Part shown: positions 1 to 9,703 of the stretch, one piece after another
How positions within the stretch are numbered: the first letter of the stretch is position 1
How the letters are laid out: each line of letters begins with the position of its first letter
Assembly (NCBI RefSeq): GCF_042186555.1
Contig: NC_133332.1
Location: 234,392,015-234,456,014 of the forward strand
Reading direction: 5' to 3'
From: Aquarana catesbeiana
Taxonomy: Eukaryota; Chordata; Amphibia; Anura; Ranidae
DNA length: 64,000 bases
Made by a program: the position numbers and the translations under genes
The notes under the pieces: model-generated
Told to the model about the DNA's origin: nothing
Database searches by the model: none
Seen by the model: only the letters and a program-made list of their open reading frames with translations

Positions 1-235
1 GCACTTGTGTCTTTTCAACCTTACCAACTATGTAAATATGTAACTATGTAGCTACCACATACTCCTCACGCATGTTCAGCATAGGCTAAGAGAACTAAAT
101 AAATCCTTCCTTTCAATACTGGACTGTCAGAAAACTAAGACAGATGCAGTTTCATTGGATACCTTTTGTCTAGCTTTGTCCAGCTCACTAAACACCTCTT
201 TTGGGTTCTGGCTGACATCCAGTTCTCTCTTGTAG
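1..235 (+). other. Intron of AMBP copy A (3' part)
   Basis: This non-coding sequence precedes the Kunitz exon. It ends in a pyrimidine-rich tract and TAG acceptor at 233-235. The first bikunin Kunitz domain, which should lie in the preceding exon, is not in the window. No repeat or regulatory site is recognised here. Confidence 0.6.
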
Positions 236-409
236 CTGCCTGCCGTATTCCGATTGCCACAGGCTCATGCAATACATCTGAAACCCGCTGGGCATTCGAA
301 GAGAACCAAAGCAAGTGTGTCACCTTCCAATATGGAGGTTGCAAAGGAAACAGCAATCACTTTTACACAGAGAAGGAGTGCAAAGATTTTTGTGAGGTGC
401 TCATAGGAG
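236..409 (+). CDS. AMBP: AMBP copy A, exon encoding the second bikunin Kunitz domain
   Basis: AMBP is a secreted liver precursor cleaved into alpha-1-microglobulin and bikunin, the light chain of inter-alpha-inhibitor; bikunin carries two Kunitz serine-protease-inhibitor domains. This exon encodes a complete second domain starting ACRIPIATGSC. The six cysteines have canonical spacing (x8, x15, x7, x12, x3), and the YGGC and TEKEC motifs are present. The exon opens with two bases completing a split codon after a TAG acceptor. It closes with one base before a GTTGGT donor at 410, so it is 174 nt. The open frame continues to a TAG at 415-417, but joining to the exon at 4614 gives a tail like the mammalian acidic terminus, so a spliced end is preferred. 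The residue after Cys2 (P1) is Asn in an N-T-S sequon, not the Arg/Lys of a trypsin inhibitor. The upstream exons are outside the window, so a separate Kunitz gene cannot be fully excluded. Confidence 0.88.
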
Positions 410-747
410 GTTGGTAGAATTTGGAGTTTTAAGGATATTGTATATTTTTAAATGTTTTCGTTATGTTAACTAGTTATTAGTTAATTAGGTATATTACCTG
501 TGTCGTTTGTGTACCATACCGTGTAATGATGGGCTTGCTGTGACTGCAGTTTGTAGTATCATGGCTGATCGATTCCCCTATGTCCATATTTATTTAACCA
601 CCTAGCTTGTCCCTAAGAAGAGGCAAATTCTTGTTCCAGGTCAATCAGTGTCCAGTGCATGCCTTACCATTTCCTTTGTTGCATTACAAATGTTGGAGTG
701 CAAATGTGATGAAACACATTTCTTCCAGCATGGTGAGAGCTCCTTAA

Positions 748-1233
748 AGTGATTGTAAAGTCTCTTTTAAAAAAAATAAAATAACAAACATGTTATACTT
801 ACCTGCTCTGTTGCAGTGGTTTTGCACAGGGCAGCCTGGATCCTCCTCATCTCGGGTCCCTCTTTGCTACTCCTGGCCCCTCCCTCCTGTTGAGTGCCCC
901 CACAGCAAACAGCTTGTTATGGGGGCACCCGAGCCGAGCTGAGCTCTGATTTCCATTCAGACATGGAGCTGCCGTTCGGCCCCGCTCCCTCTCTCTCCTG
1001 ATTGGTTAACTGACTTTGATTAACAGCCGTGGGAGCCAATGGCGCCGCTGCTGTGTCTCAGCCAATCAGGGGACAGAGTCCCAGATGGCCGTGAGACTCG
1101 TGGACATCGATGAACAGAAATGGGGCTCAGGTAAGTATTAGGGGGTGCTGAGGTGGTTGCTGCACATAGAAGGCTTTTTATTTTAATGCATAGAATGCAT
1201 TAAGATAAAAAGCCTTTTGCCTTTACAACTCCT
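748..1233. mobile_element. TTAA-flanked miniature inverted-repeat element
   Basis: TTAA occurs at both borders (744-747 and 1234-1237). The ends are inverted, AGTGATTGTAAAG on the left and CTTTACAACTCCT on the right. Length is 486 bp and there is no coding capacity. A TTAA target duplication is the signature of piggyBac- or Kolobok-type transposition; which of the two is not decided here. Confidence 0.7.
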
Positions 1234-1766
1234 TTAATTACTCTGCCTGTTTGTGTCAGGTCTAATTACTGTTTAGCTCTCACCTACAGACCACTAGACT
1301 GAGAGACCCAGGGATTGTGGGACTTGTAGTTTCTTCAGAGGAAGTGTCATTTCTTAGACTACAGACAGAGATCATGCATTAACCTGGGCAGTGCCATGCT
1401 TCATGCCTTATGTTTGAACAGAAACAGAAAATTCTGACACCACAATGTGAAGATTTACTCTACTATAGGCTGTGTGTACAGACCAACAAATGACACCATG
1501 AAACTACATGATCAATGCACGTCTTATGCAGGTGAAAAACACACGGTGCAGGTAGGAAGGTTTGTAATGCCTTTATTGTTCACCTTTACCAACAAACTGC
1601 CTATGTAGGTAAGAGTTGCATGAAGATAAAAACAGGCGGCGTGTAAATCACCTAACAGTGCGAGCTGACTGCAACAATGTGAAGACCTTTACTAGCAGCA
1701 CAGGAGAATCACGTAAAGGGTAGCTCCATAAATATATAGCATATACAATTTCTACACAAGCCATAT

Positions 1767-2275
1767 TGTTATGTAATGTTATTAAAAATTACCTTCACTT
1801 TTTAGTCTGCAGCCGTTTAATTTTTTTTTTCTGTTAAATTCAATGTAATACGACAACCTGGAGGCCTTCTGTACAAAGTTGATGTTCAAAACTTCCCCAG
1901 AAATGTCATTTCCTGCTTGTGTGATTGGCTCAATGATTTTCCCAGAAGTCTGCACTAAGACCTCCTTCACATGCATGGCTGATTTTACTGTCACAGGGAT
2001 GCGCAAATGTTGCATGCATCCCCATGTTGGTAGTCCCACAACTGTCAATTAGGGCACAGTGGCTGCATGGATACAGCCACTGCTCCCATTGTCACACCAA
2101 TCACCTAAGTAGGAAATTACATTTCTGGGAAAGTTCTGTACACCAACTGTGTACAGAAGGCCTCCAGGTTGCCATATTGCATTAAATTTAACCAAAAAAC
2201 TACAGTGGCTGCAGACTGAAAAGAGAGGGTAATTTTTAATAACATTATATTACTCATGTGAATGAGGCCTAAGAT
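1767..2275. repeat. Foldback element with about 170-bp inverted arms
   Basis: The arm at about 1767-1935 is an imperfect inverted copy of about 2085-2265. Shared blocks include the GGAGGCCTTCTGTACA stretch and the ATTAAAAATTACC stretch. The centre (1936-2084) is unique. Non-coding; superfamily not assigned. Confidence 0.65.
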
Positions 2276-2473
2276 ACAAGTCACATTTTAGGTATGCTGT
2301 GCAATAGAAATTACATTTTTGGTGAGATACTCCCTAAGGGTTAACTACTTCCAAATGGATGCCAAAAATGCAACTTTCCTCATTAAACCTGTTAAAGTGC
2401 ATCAGCTGATTCAATTGAACACAGACAATCCTATTCAGGAACCAGTATTCCAAGAACATAGTGAAACATACAG

Positions 2474-2750
2474 AGTTAGATAAGAGAAGTATACCTTTTT
2501 GAAAAAAAAACATACTCACCTGGGTGGATGCAGCATTGATCCAATGCTGCTTCTCTCCCCCTCCAGCTCTGCAATCACAACTGAGCAGTCAAACACTGCT
2601 GATCACTCAGTTCTCCCCTCTGTTTTGAGCAGTGAGCCGTGATTGTCAGTCAGCGGCTCTCTGTTCTCCCCTCCAGCGCTCACTGGAGCGCTAAGCTGTG
2701 GAGGGGGTGGGAGGGGCTGGCTCAGGCTCTCAGCGGCAAGTCCAAGGTTC
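2474..2750. repeat. Dispersed repeat, copy 1 (GGTGGATGCAGCAT family)
   Basis: It shares the GGTGGATGCAGCAT start, the CTCAGTTCTC block and the GGAGGGGGTGGGAG block with 4057-4497 in the same order. The two are diverged copies of one dispersed element in a single intron. No coding potential. Confidence 0.55.
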
Positions 2751-3095
2751 TGGGTTGGGCAGTGTCTAAGTAGTTAGAACTTCCACCTAGCAGCACTGGG
2801 ATCTTCGTGGGTTTGAGGCCCGACCATGATACTATCTGCCTGGAGTTTGCATGTTCTCCCCGTGCCTGTGTGGGTTTATTCTGGTTTCCTCCCACACTCC
2901 AAAGACATGCTGGTAGGTTAATTGGCTCCTGTCTAAATTGGCCCTACTATGTGTATGTATGAATGGTGAGTTAGAGACCTTAGATTGGAAGCTCCTTGAG
3001 GGCAGGGACTGATGTAAATGTACAATATATATGTAAATATGTAAAAGCACTACATAAAATGATGTATAAATACCTGTAATAAATAAAATCAAAAT
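2750..3095 (+). mobile_element. tRNA-derived SINE with an L2-type 3' tail
   Basis: A tRNA-like head is followed by a B-box-like GGTTTGAGGCC at about 2812. Next comes a body with TTTGCATGTTCTCCCCG and CACACTCCAAAGACATGC. The 3' part, TTAGATTGGAAGCTCC then GGGCAGGGACTGATGT, resembles L2-type LINE tails in other copies in this window. Such SINEs are copied by the partner LINE. Degenerate and presumed inactive. Confidence 0.6.
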
Positions 3096-3099
3096 AGAT

Positions 3100-3101
<2 letters not shown>

Positions 3102-3130
<29 letters not shown>

Positions 3131-3670
3131 GGATTTATATAGCACCAACAGTTTGCACAGCGCTTTGCAACAAGAGAGCAGACAGTACAGTTACAATACA
3201 ATTCAATACAGGAGGAATCAGGGAGCCCTGCTTGTTAGAGCTTACAGTCTAGGAGGGAGGGTCAAGTGATACAAAAGGTAGTAACTGTGGGGGATGATCT
3301 GATGGAGAAAATAAAAGTACAGTTGTTAGGTGATGGCAGAAGAGGATTCTCTGAAGAGAAAAGTTTTCAGGGAGCGTCTAAAAGAAAGCAGAGTAGGGGA
3401 TAGTTGGACAGATTGGGGTAGGGAGTTCCATAGGATAGGAGAGGCTCGGAAAAAGTCCTGGAGGCAAGCATGGGAGGAGGTGACAAGGGAGATAGAGAGC
3501 AGGAGGTCTTGGGAGGAACGAAGGGAAAGATTAGGTTGGTATTTTAAGACTAGATTAGTGATGTAGCTGGGGGCTGAGTTGTGGATGGCTTTGTAAGTTG
3601 TTAGTATTTTAAATTTATTTGTTACGTGAGTGGAAGACAGTGGAGGGATCGACAGAGAGGGGTTAGGTTA
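3102..3670 (-). mobile_element. L2-clade LINE fragment (3' end), minus strand
   Basis: It begins with an (ATT)n run and the inverted L2 3' terminus (TTTATATAGCACCAACAG). It continues through the same sequence seen in the longer L2 copies at 26.5 and 40.7 kb (for example CTGGAGGCAAGCATGGGAGG). It is only the distal 3' part of the element. The plus-strand open frame at 3330-3566 is a by-product of this repeat. Confidence 0.75.
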
Positions 3671-4056
3671 GCTGAATGTGCCTACCCCACCCCTCATAGC
3701 AATGACAGAATAGTTAGCTCTGGTTTACACCAGCAGCTAGTGTGTGGTATGATGACATTGGTGCCAATTTGTCGATCATGACACTATTTTTTTCGGGGAA
3801 CTTGGCTGAAATGTCACAAAGTGACATTTTAATAAGTTGTACTGGCCACAGCATGGTGCAACGCACTGAAAAAAAGATTGCAGGCTGTATTTTTTTGTTT
3901 TTTAACACCCACCACCATATGGTGATATGAACTGGCCTTATAAGATATAAGGCATTTTGCTTTGTCTTTTGTTGGGACTGTCATGGTTAAAGCTACCCAT
4001 CCCAGTGCTTTTGGTGTAAAGGAGCCCTGAATAAGTAATCGTAGTTAATAAGCTTG

Positions 4057-4497
4057 TTAACTTTAAAAGAGAAGTATGGGATTCATTTTTATTTTAGAAG
4101 CATACTTACCTAGGTGGATGCAGCATCATTCCGATGCTGCATCTATCCCCCGCCAGCTCTAAGACTTAGAACCGAGCGACCAAACACAGCTGATGGCTCA
4201 GTTCTCAGAGCTTCTTGAGCAGAAAGCTGACCCCCCCCCCCCCCCACGCTCGCTGGAGTGATGGGCTGTGGAGGGGGTGGGAGTGGCTGGCTCAGGATCT
4301 CAGCGGCTCGCTGAGAGGCTGAGCTGGGTGCTGGTCCAGGCATGTGGGCAGATCCCGACCATATGGTTGTGGTCTTTCCCGAGCCTGGACCAGCTCTGTG
4401 ACGTCAGCCGACAGCGGGCTTCAGAATGAACTGCACTCCTGTGATCCATAGGTGAAGTACAGCCAAACGAACTTTAGCTGTACTTTTCCTTTTTAAA
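4057..4497. repeat. Dispersed repeat, copy 2 (GGTGGATGCAGCAT family)
   Basis: Homologous to 2474-2750 but longer. It ends in inverted-looking sequence near 4480 (GTACTTTTCCTTTTTAA) that mirrors AAAAGAGAAGTAT at about 4065, so it may be a TTAA-type miniature element. It contains a run of 14 C near 4211. Confidence 0.5.
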
Positions 4498-4613
4498 AAC
4501 ATGCAAGATAAAATTGACCAAAACACTACTATAACTCCTTTAATAGCTCTAGTTTGTCTTTACTGACTGCCAACAGTGTACAGTTATGACTTCACACTTG
4601 TTTGTCTTTTCAG

Positions 4614-4633
4614 ATGAGGAGGGATTTATATAA
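4614..4633 (+). CDS. AMBP: AMBP copy A, terminal coding exon (acidic C-terminus)
   Basis: A strong acceptor (pyrimidine tract then CAG at 4611-4613) precedes AT GAG GAG GGA TTT ATA TAA. Joined to the single G left at 409, this reads D-E-E-G-F-I-stop. Mammalian bikunin ends with a short acidic tail (DGDEELL...) encoded in its own last exon, so position, phase and composition agree. Only 20 nt are coding, too short for ORF prediction. The alternative is read-through of the donor at 410 to the stop at 415-417. Confidence 0.75.
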
Positions 4634-4768
4634 AGAAGAATCTGTCTACAAGGTCGTCTCTGCTTAGTTCTCTGCATTGTTTGCATTTAGTTTACAAAGG
4701 TATATTTTACCATTCTGAATCTGGTCACACACTAACAAAATGCCAATAAATACTGTATGGCTACACAG
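4634..4768 (+). other. AMBP: 3' UTR of AMBP copy A
   Basis: About 135 nt of non-coding sequence follow the stop codon at 4631-4633 and run to shortly past the AATAAA signal. The exact cleavage site is inferred. Confidence 0.6.
4745..4750 (+). terminator. Polyadenylation signal of AMBP copy A
   Basis: A perfect AATAAA lies 112 nt after the stop codon, with a GT-rich stretch about 15-40 nt downstream. This spacing is typical for a compact secreted-protein mRNA. Confidence 0.65.
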
Positions 4769-5421
4769 TGAAGGGGTAGTTTGTGCAGATACTCGAACTG
4801 TATGGTACATTTTGATGATCCAACAGAAGATCCTGAGCAAAATTGGTGTGTGACCAACTTAAAGTGGACCTATTACTATTACATTTTCCTACGCTTCACA
4901 TCGCTGACATGTCGCAATAAACATCAACGTTATACATTTTCAAAAAAAAGCTCTACCATTTATCAGTAAAAAGAAACCCTTGTGCTTTGCCTTGGCTGAG
5001 ATTATGGTATCAGTCTTCTTTATGCACTGGGAAGCAGTTCCTCAATCTCTTCTCCCATACTGATCACTCACACTGCACATTGTAGCCAGTTATAAGATGA
5101 GAGCCTAGGATAATGGCTAAACAGAGGCAATACTGTACTTCAGTGTGTACAGAGGAGGCAGAGAGCTCAGCCTGCACCTCCTCCCGGCTCTCTCCTCCTC
5201 TTTGTACTATTGGCAGTAAAACAGAAAGCTGTGCTGGCTGACCGCCTATGTACTACTAACTGATAAAGTAATCGGTTGTTAAGGACTTGTTGGGGGGGTT
5301 GCAAGCTAAGCTCTTTGCCACGTCTGTACATAGGGGTTAACAGAGGATTGTTCACATTGGACTGTTGCTACGGCACTCCTGAGGACTCCTTGCAGCACCC
5401 CAGTGTGAAAATGCTGCTGTA
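4769..5421. other. Intergenic sequence, nothing recognised
   Basis: No coding frame of note and no clear repeat borders. The stretch CTTAAAGTGGACCTATTAC at about 4858 resembles the start of TTAA-type elements found elsewhere, but no matching end was found. Confidence 0.5.
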
Positions 5422-5661
5422 CATACCTGCATAGTTGCCAACATTAAAAAAAAAAAATGTGGGACACTTTTGTGGCTGTAGGCGGAGCTGTCCAATAATT
5501 AGGGGGTGGGGCATTCGTCAGTAGGCGTGGCCTAGCAAGAATAGACAAGTGCGGCGCGCAAAGTGCGCTGTGGCGAAAAATGGGCGTGGTTTACGCGAAA
5601 TGATGGGCGTGGCTTAAATGGGCGTGGCTCAAGAGGGTGTGGTTCGAGTCTGAGATGAAGG

Positions 5662-5757
5662 TGAGAGGGAGAGAGGGGGAGAGAGGGGGAGAGAGGGGGA
5701 GAGGGGGAGAGGGGGAGAGAGGGGGAGAGGGGGAGAGGGGGAGAGGGGGAGAGGGAT
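5662..5757. repeat. (GGGGAGA)n-type simple repeat
   Basis: Near-perfect tandem GGGGAGA/GGGGGAGA units. Open frames on both strands here are trivial products of the repeat. Confidence 0.9.
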
Positions 5758-6046
5758 TAGAGGGGGAGAGGGAAATGACGGGACAGCAGCCCCAGATCCT
5801 ACACAATAAAAATATGTGTATTCTAGAAAGTTTAACAATCAGCAGATAAAGATACTCCAAACACCTGGTGTTAGCACTTCAATCATCCCGGCACCATGGT
5901 TGTTATGGTGTCAGGATGACTGAAGGGCAGTATTTCTATTATGACATTGTAATATAAAATGAAATCATTCAACTTACCATAATGCAGAATCAGTGGGATC
6001 CCTGAGCGTGTCACTAGCCATGTCGCCTGCCACCAGCCATCCGTCC

Positions 6047-6880
6047 TTGCTTCAGATGTCCGAGCAGAGTCCATCCTTGCATCAGGTGTCCCAGCAGAGT
6101 CCGTCCTTGCATCAGGTGTCCCAGCAGAGTCCGTCCTTGCATCAGGTGTCCCAGCAGAGTCCGTCCTTGCATCAGCTGCCCCCAGCGGAGCCCCCCTTAC
6201 ATCAGATGTCCCCAGCGGAGCCCCCCTCACACCAGGAGTCCCCGGCGGAGCCCCCCCTCACACCAGAAGTCCCCGGCGGAGCCCCCCCTCACATCAGGAG
6301 TCCCCGGCGGAGCCCCCCTCACATCAGGAGTTCCTGGCGGAGCCCCCCCTCACATCAGGAGTCCCCGGCGGAGCCCCCCTCACATCAGGAGTCCCCGGCG
6401 GAGCACCCCCTCACATTAGGAGTCCCCGGCGGAGCTCCCCCTCACATTAGGAGTCCCCGGCGGAGCTCCCCCTCACATTAGGTGTCCCCGGCGGAGCACC
6501 CCCTCACATTAGGAGTCCCCGGCGGAGCTCCCCCTCACATTAGGTGTCCCCAGTGGAGCCCCCCTCACATCAGGTGTCCCCAGTGCCCCCTTCACATCAG
6601 GTGTCCCCAGTGCCCCCCCTCACATCATGTGTCCCCAGTGCCCCCCCTCACATCAGGTGTCCCCAGTGCCCCCCCCATCAGGTGTCCCCAGTGCCCCCCC
6701 ATCAGGTGTCCCCAGTGCCCCCCCCTCATCAGGTGTCCCCAGTGCCCCCCCCACTCACATCAGGTGTCCCCAGTGCCCCCCCCTCATCAGGTGTCCCCAG
6801 TGCCCCCCTCACTCACATCAGGTGTCCCCAGTGCCCCCCCCTCACATCAGGTGTCCCACAGCGGTGCGCGCGCCCCCCCC
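6047..6880. repeat. GC-rich minisatellite (CATCAGGTGTCCCCAG family)
   Basis: Tandem units of about 24-33 bp share CATCAGGTGTCCC or CATCAGGAGTCCCCGG cores. They grade from a CAGCAGAGTCCGTCCTTG form through a GGCGGAGCCCCCCCTCA form to a CAGTGCCCCCC form. All three plus frames stay open for more than 110 codons because the unit lacks stops. This is not evidence of coding. Confidence 0.88.
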
Positions 6881-7207
6881 CCCACCTCAGAGGTGTTCTA
6901 GAAGTGTGTCCGCAGCATGGCTAGAACCCCCGCCCCTTTCCATATCAGTCTGGCAGCGGAGCGGGGGGTAGGCGGGCCGAGGCGGAGCGGGCCGAGGTGG
7001 AGCGGGGCGGGGGGTGGGCGGCGACGCAGAAGCTCCGTCTAGCCCCCCCCCCGCCGTCTTCCTGAACTTCAATAAAAGGCGGCGGTTTCGAAAATCGGGA
7101 ACCGGATTTTTCGGGACATTTCCCGGGACACCACAAATTCGGGAATGGAGTCCAAGTCCCGGGAATGTCCCGGGAAATCCGGGACAGTTGGCAACTATGC
7201 ATACCTG

Positions 7208-8429
7208 TATGGCCTAATTCACACAGTCGTACTTAAGTGTCCATCCGTGTACGCTATTAGCAGCAGTGCTGTCAGCCTGCCGAGCAAACTCTTTCAGTTG
7301 TCTGTTGAGCTGCCTTCTTGATAGACTTGATTGGCAGACCAACAGCCAAATAAAGTTGTGCACACTACAAGCTGGCGATGCTGCTGCTAACTGCAAGGAA
7401 GTGGCTTAGTGTTGTTGTCAGCCTGCAACAGGAAGTGCTGTCACTGACAGTATCTCCAGCTGTGGAAGAGGAAAAGGCCTTATCTTGCTTCCATCTAATG
7501 ATCTACGCTGGCCATACACATATCAATCTGAACATAAGTCTATACTGGGCCAAGAACAGGTTCAGTATATCTCCAGATTTCTACTGAGATTATTCTTTAA
7601 AGTGGACCTTTGCCCAATGAAGTAACTTTTTCTCTCCAGCTTATTCCCCTCTCCCTCTTACACAATAGCAAAAGGTTTCATCACTTTTGGAAATGTTTAG
7701 TACCTTTTTTGTGCTAAAGTCCAACAATTCCTGTTTCCTTGCCTATTCGAGAACAACATAGAGACCCCGGCTGTGTGACATGGACATCCCAGGCGGAACG
7801 GTGTTACTAAGGGGTGCATGTGTGCCATGAGATCTGTGCACGCACAAACAATGCTGGTCTCTACAATGTCCCAGATACCTGAAACCAGGCATCGTGCAAG
7901 TGCGGGAATCACCCACGTGTGGGCAGGTATCTACCAGGATATTTCAAGATGGAAGCACAGAAGAAGAATGGTTGGAGGAGAATTTTTATCATTTATACAT
8001 TTTTAACCAAATTTAACTAACTAGAGAAATTACTAAATCTAAATATGAGGAGACCTGGTTCTATCAATACTGACTGTGTGTAAAAAGCCACCTGTGGGTG
8101 AGTGCTCTGCATCTCAGTGACCTCTGACCTTCTGTCATCTTTTGTGTTTTAAAGATGAGATTACTCTTAGTAAACCCTGAGCTTTCCCCAGTCCCTCACT
8201 ATACATCTTCAGATCACATTTCTGTCCATTACTCTCCTCTCTTATTATTGCGAAATAAAACACACCAATAAGGCCAAGCATAATGCCATAAGGAATTTTA
8301 GCCTGCAATCCCAAATTGCCCAATAAGCTTGTTATTCCACTGTCCTAGTATTTGCATTCTGCAGTACATGGTGTATCCATGGACAAAAGCCAAGGAATTC
8401 AATGATGATCTGTGATTACAAAAAACATT
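7208..8429. other. Intergenic sequence, nothing recognised
   Basis: No conserved protein, promoter or tandem array is visible. A short TTTAAAGTGGACCTTTGCCC at about 7596 resembles the end of a TTAA-type element, but no partner end is identified. Confidence 0.5.
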
Positions 8430-8435
8430 GGAGCA

Positions 8436-8880
8436 TTTAGGGGGCGTGGTCGACCACGCCCCCTAAAACGTCACAGTCCCAGCATGCCCAAGGACTGTGA
8501 CATCATATGGGGGCGGGGTCTCCGCCTATATAAGTCACAACGCAGCCCTCAGAGACCAGTCCAGCCGGAGAGAGCGTCGTGTCAACATCTGGGGGAAGAG
8601 AAGAGAAGCCAAGAAGCCCAGAAGTCCGGACCTCCGCTCGCAATAGAGCTACATGAAGAGAGCGGAGGGGCCGGCCGAAGACCTGCGACACCGGGAGAAG
8701 AGGCCGGAGAGCGGAGAAGAACCAACCGGACGCCGGGAGAAGATGAAGCGGAGGGACCCCCGAAGCCGGAAGAAGACCCCCGAAGCCGGAGGAAGATCCC
8801 CCCCCCGGAGCTGTTTAATAAAATATTTTAAAAACCTGTGTAGTGTGTTTTATTACTTACACTTTTTTCCTAGGTAAATG
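8436..8880 (+). repeat. Repeat with LTR-like layout: palindrome, TATA box, GA-rich unit, AATAAA
   Basis: It starts with a perfect 32-bp palindrome (8436-8467, centred on GGTCGACC). A GC-rich stretch with TATATAAG at 8527-8534 follows, then a purine-rich segment (8560-8810) and AATAAA at 8817-8822. The layout looks like a small Pol II transcription unit inside a transposable element, such as an LTR or promoter-bearing miniature element. No terminal TG...CA or partner copy was found, so the class is unknown. The open frames at 8412-8877 are not convincing proteins. Confidence 0.45.
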
Positions 8881-9360
8881 GGTAGGGGTACCATGTACCC
8901 CATACTCATTTACATAGGGTGGGGGGCCGGGATCTGGGGGCCCCCTTATTAAAGGGGGCTCCCAGATTCCGATAAGCCCCCGCCCGCAGACCCCGACAAC
9001 CAACGGCCAGGGTTGTCGGGAAGAGGCCCTTGTCCTCATCAACATGGGGACAAGGTGCTTTGGGGGGGGGGGGCGCAGGGCGCCCCCCTCCCCCAAAGCA
9101 CCCACCCCCCATGTTGAGGGCATGCGGCCTGGTACGGTTCAGGAGGGGGGGGGGGCGCTCGCTCGTCCCCACCCCCTTTCCTGACCGGCCAGGCTGCGTG
9201 CTCGGATCGGGGTCTGGTATGGATGTTAGGGGGACCCCACGCCGTTTTTTCGGCGTAGCGGGGTTCCCCTTTATAATCCATACCAGACCTAAGGGCCTGG
9301 TATGCCCCGCGCTCGCCGCAATAGGAAGATTTGTTTTTCCTATTGCAGCGAGCGCGAGAT
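8880..9360. repeat. Array of consecutive hairpins
   Basis: At least six inverted repeats follow one another. They are GGGGTACCATGTACCCC (8885), a GGGGGCCCCC/GGGGGCTCCC stem about 45 bp across (8928-8972), CCCGACAACC/GGTTGTCGGG (8992-9020), GCTTTGGGGG/CCCCCAAAGC (9057-9101), GGTCTGGTATGGAT with its inverse (9210-9289) and CGCTCGCCGCAATAGGAA with its inverse (9310-9355). The chain probably belongs to one non-autonomous transposon together with the flanking repeats. Confidence 0.6.
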
Positions 9361-9369
9361 GCAATACCA

Positions 9370-9636
9370 TCCCCTCGTGTCGTATTTGGTCTGTCGGACC
9401 AGCCTACACACGAGCGGGCTTTCCGTCGGACCAGCACACACACGAGCGGACTTTCCGCCCGAAACTGAGTCCGACGGAAAGATTTAAAACATGTTTAAAA
9501 TCTAGGTCCGGCGGGCTTTTGGGAAGAAGTCCGCCGGAAAAGTCCGCCGCCGCCCACACACGGGCGGATTGTCCGGCACACTCTGGTCCGCCGGACCAAG
9601 TATGCCGGAAAGTCCGACCGTGTGTACGCGGCATTA
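9370..9636. mobile_element. Miniature element, TACACACGGTCGGAC family, right part
   Basis: It ends in CCGACCGTGTGTACGCGGCATTA, the mirror of the start of the neighbouring copy at 9704. It has many alternating GTCCGNCGG blocks. The left border is unclear and may be merged with the hairpin array. Confidence 0.55.
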
Positions 9637-9703
9637 GAAGTGTAATGAAAGAAATATTAGAACTGCCATTACTGACCTCCTAAAAAAGCTGGTTGGTTGG
9701 CTC

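Larger units (their letters stand above)
410..4613 (+). other. Last intron of AMBP copy A, filled with mobile elements
   Basis: The 4.2-kb intron runs from donor GTTGGT at 410 to a long pyrimidine tract and CAG acceptor at 4611-4613. It contains a TTAA-flanked miniature element, a foldback element, two copies of one diverged repeat, a tRNA-type SINE and an L2 fragment, all listed separately. No gene-like sequence is seen in 1238-1765 or 3671-4056. Confidence 0.65.
5430..7199. mobile_element. Non-autonomous hAT-like element carrying minisatellites
   Basis: An exact 8-bp direct duplication, CATACCTG, borders the element (5422-5429 and 7200-7207). The termini are inverted (CATAGTTGCCAAC and GTTGGCAACTATG). 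Eight-base target duplications are characteristic of hAT transposition. The 1.77-kb interior has no transposase. It holds a GGGGAGA array and a long GC-rich minisatellite, then a GGGACATTTCCCGGGACA-type GC-rich end. Confidence 0.78.

Noticed and set aside
410..417. Read-through stop (TAG at 415-417) as the natural end of AMBP copy A
   Set aside because: The donor at 410 plus the exon at 4614 gives the expected acidic tail, correct phase, and a polyadenylation signal. No AATAAA follows 417 within several hundred bases at suitable distance. Kept only as an alternative.
2755..2830. Possible tRNA gene
   Set aside because: Only a B-box-like block and a partial cloverleaf. It continues into a SINE body and LINE tail, so it is a tRNA-derived SINE head.
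3330..3566. Plus-strand frame of 78 codons rich in Arg and Glu
   Set aside because: Antisense of a decayed L2 LINE; the same sequence recurs in other L2 copies here.
5993..6971. Proline-rich plus-strand frames of 114-162 codons
   Set aside because: They overlap in all frames across the CATCAGGTGTCCCC minisatellite inside a transposable element.
8412..9683. Several overlapping frames of 130-217 codons on both strands
   Set aside because: GC-rich hairpin array in a repeat. Overlapping frames on opposite strands and no domain.
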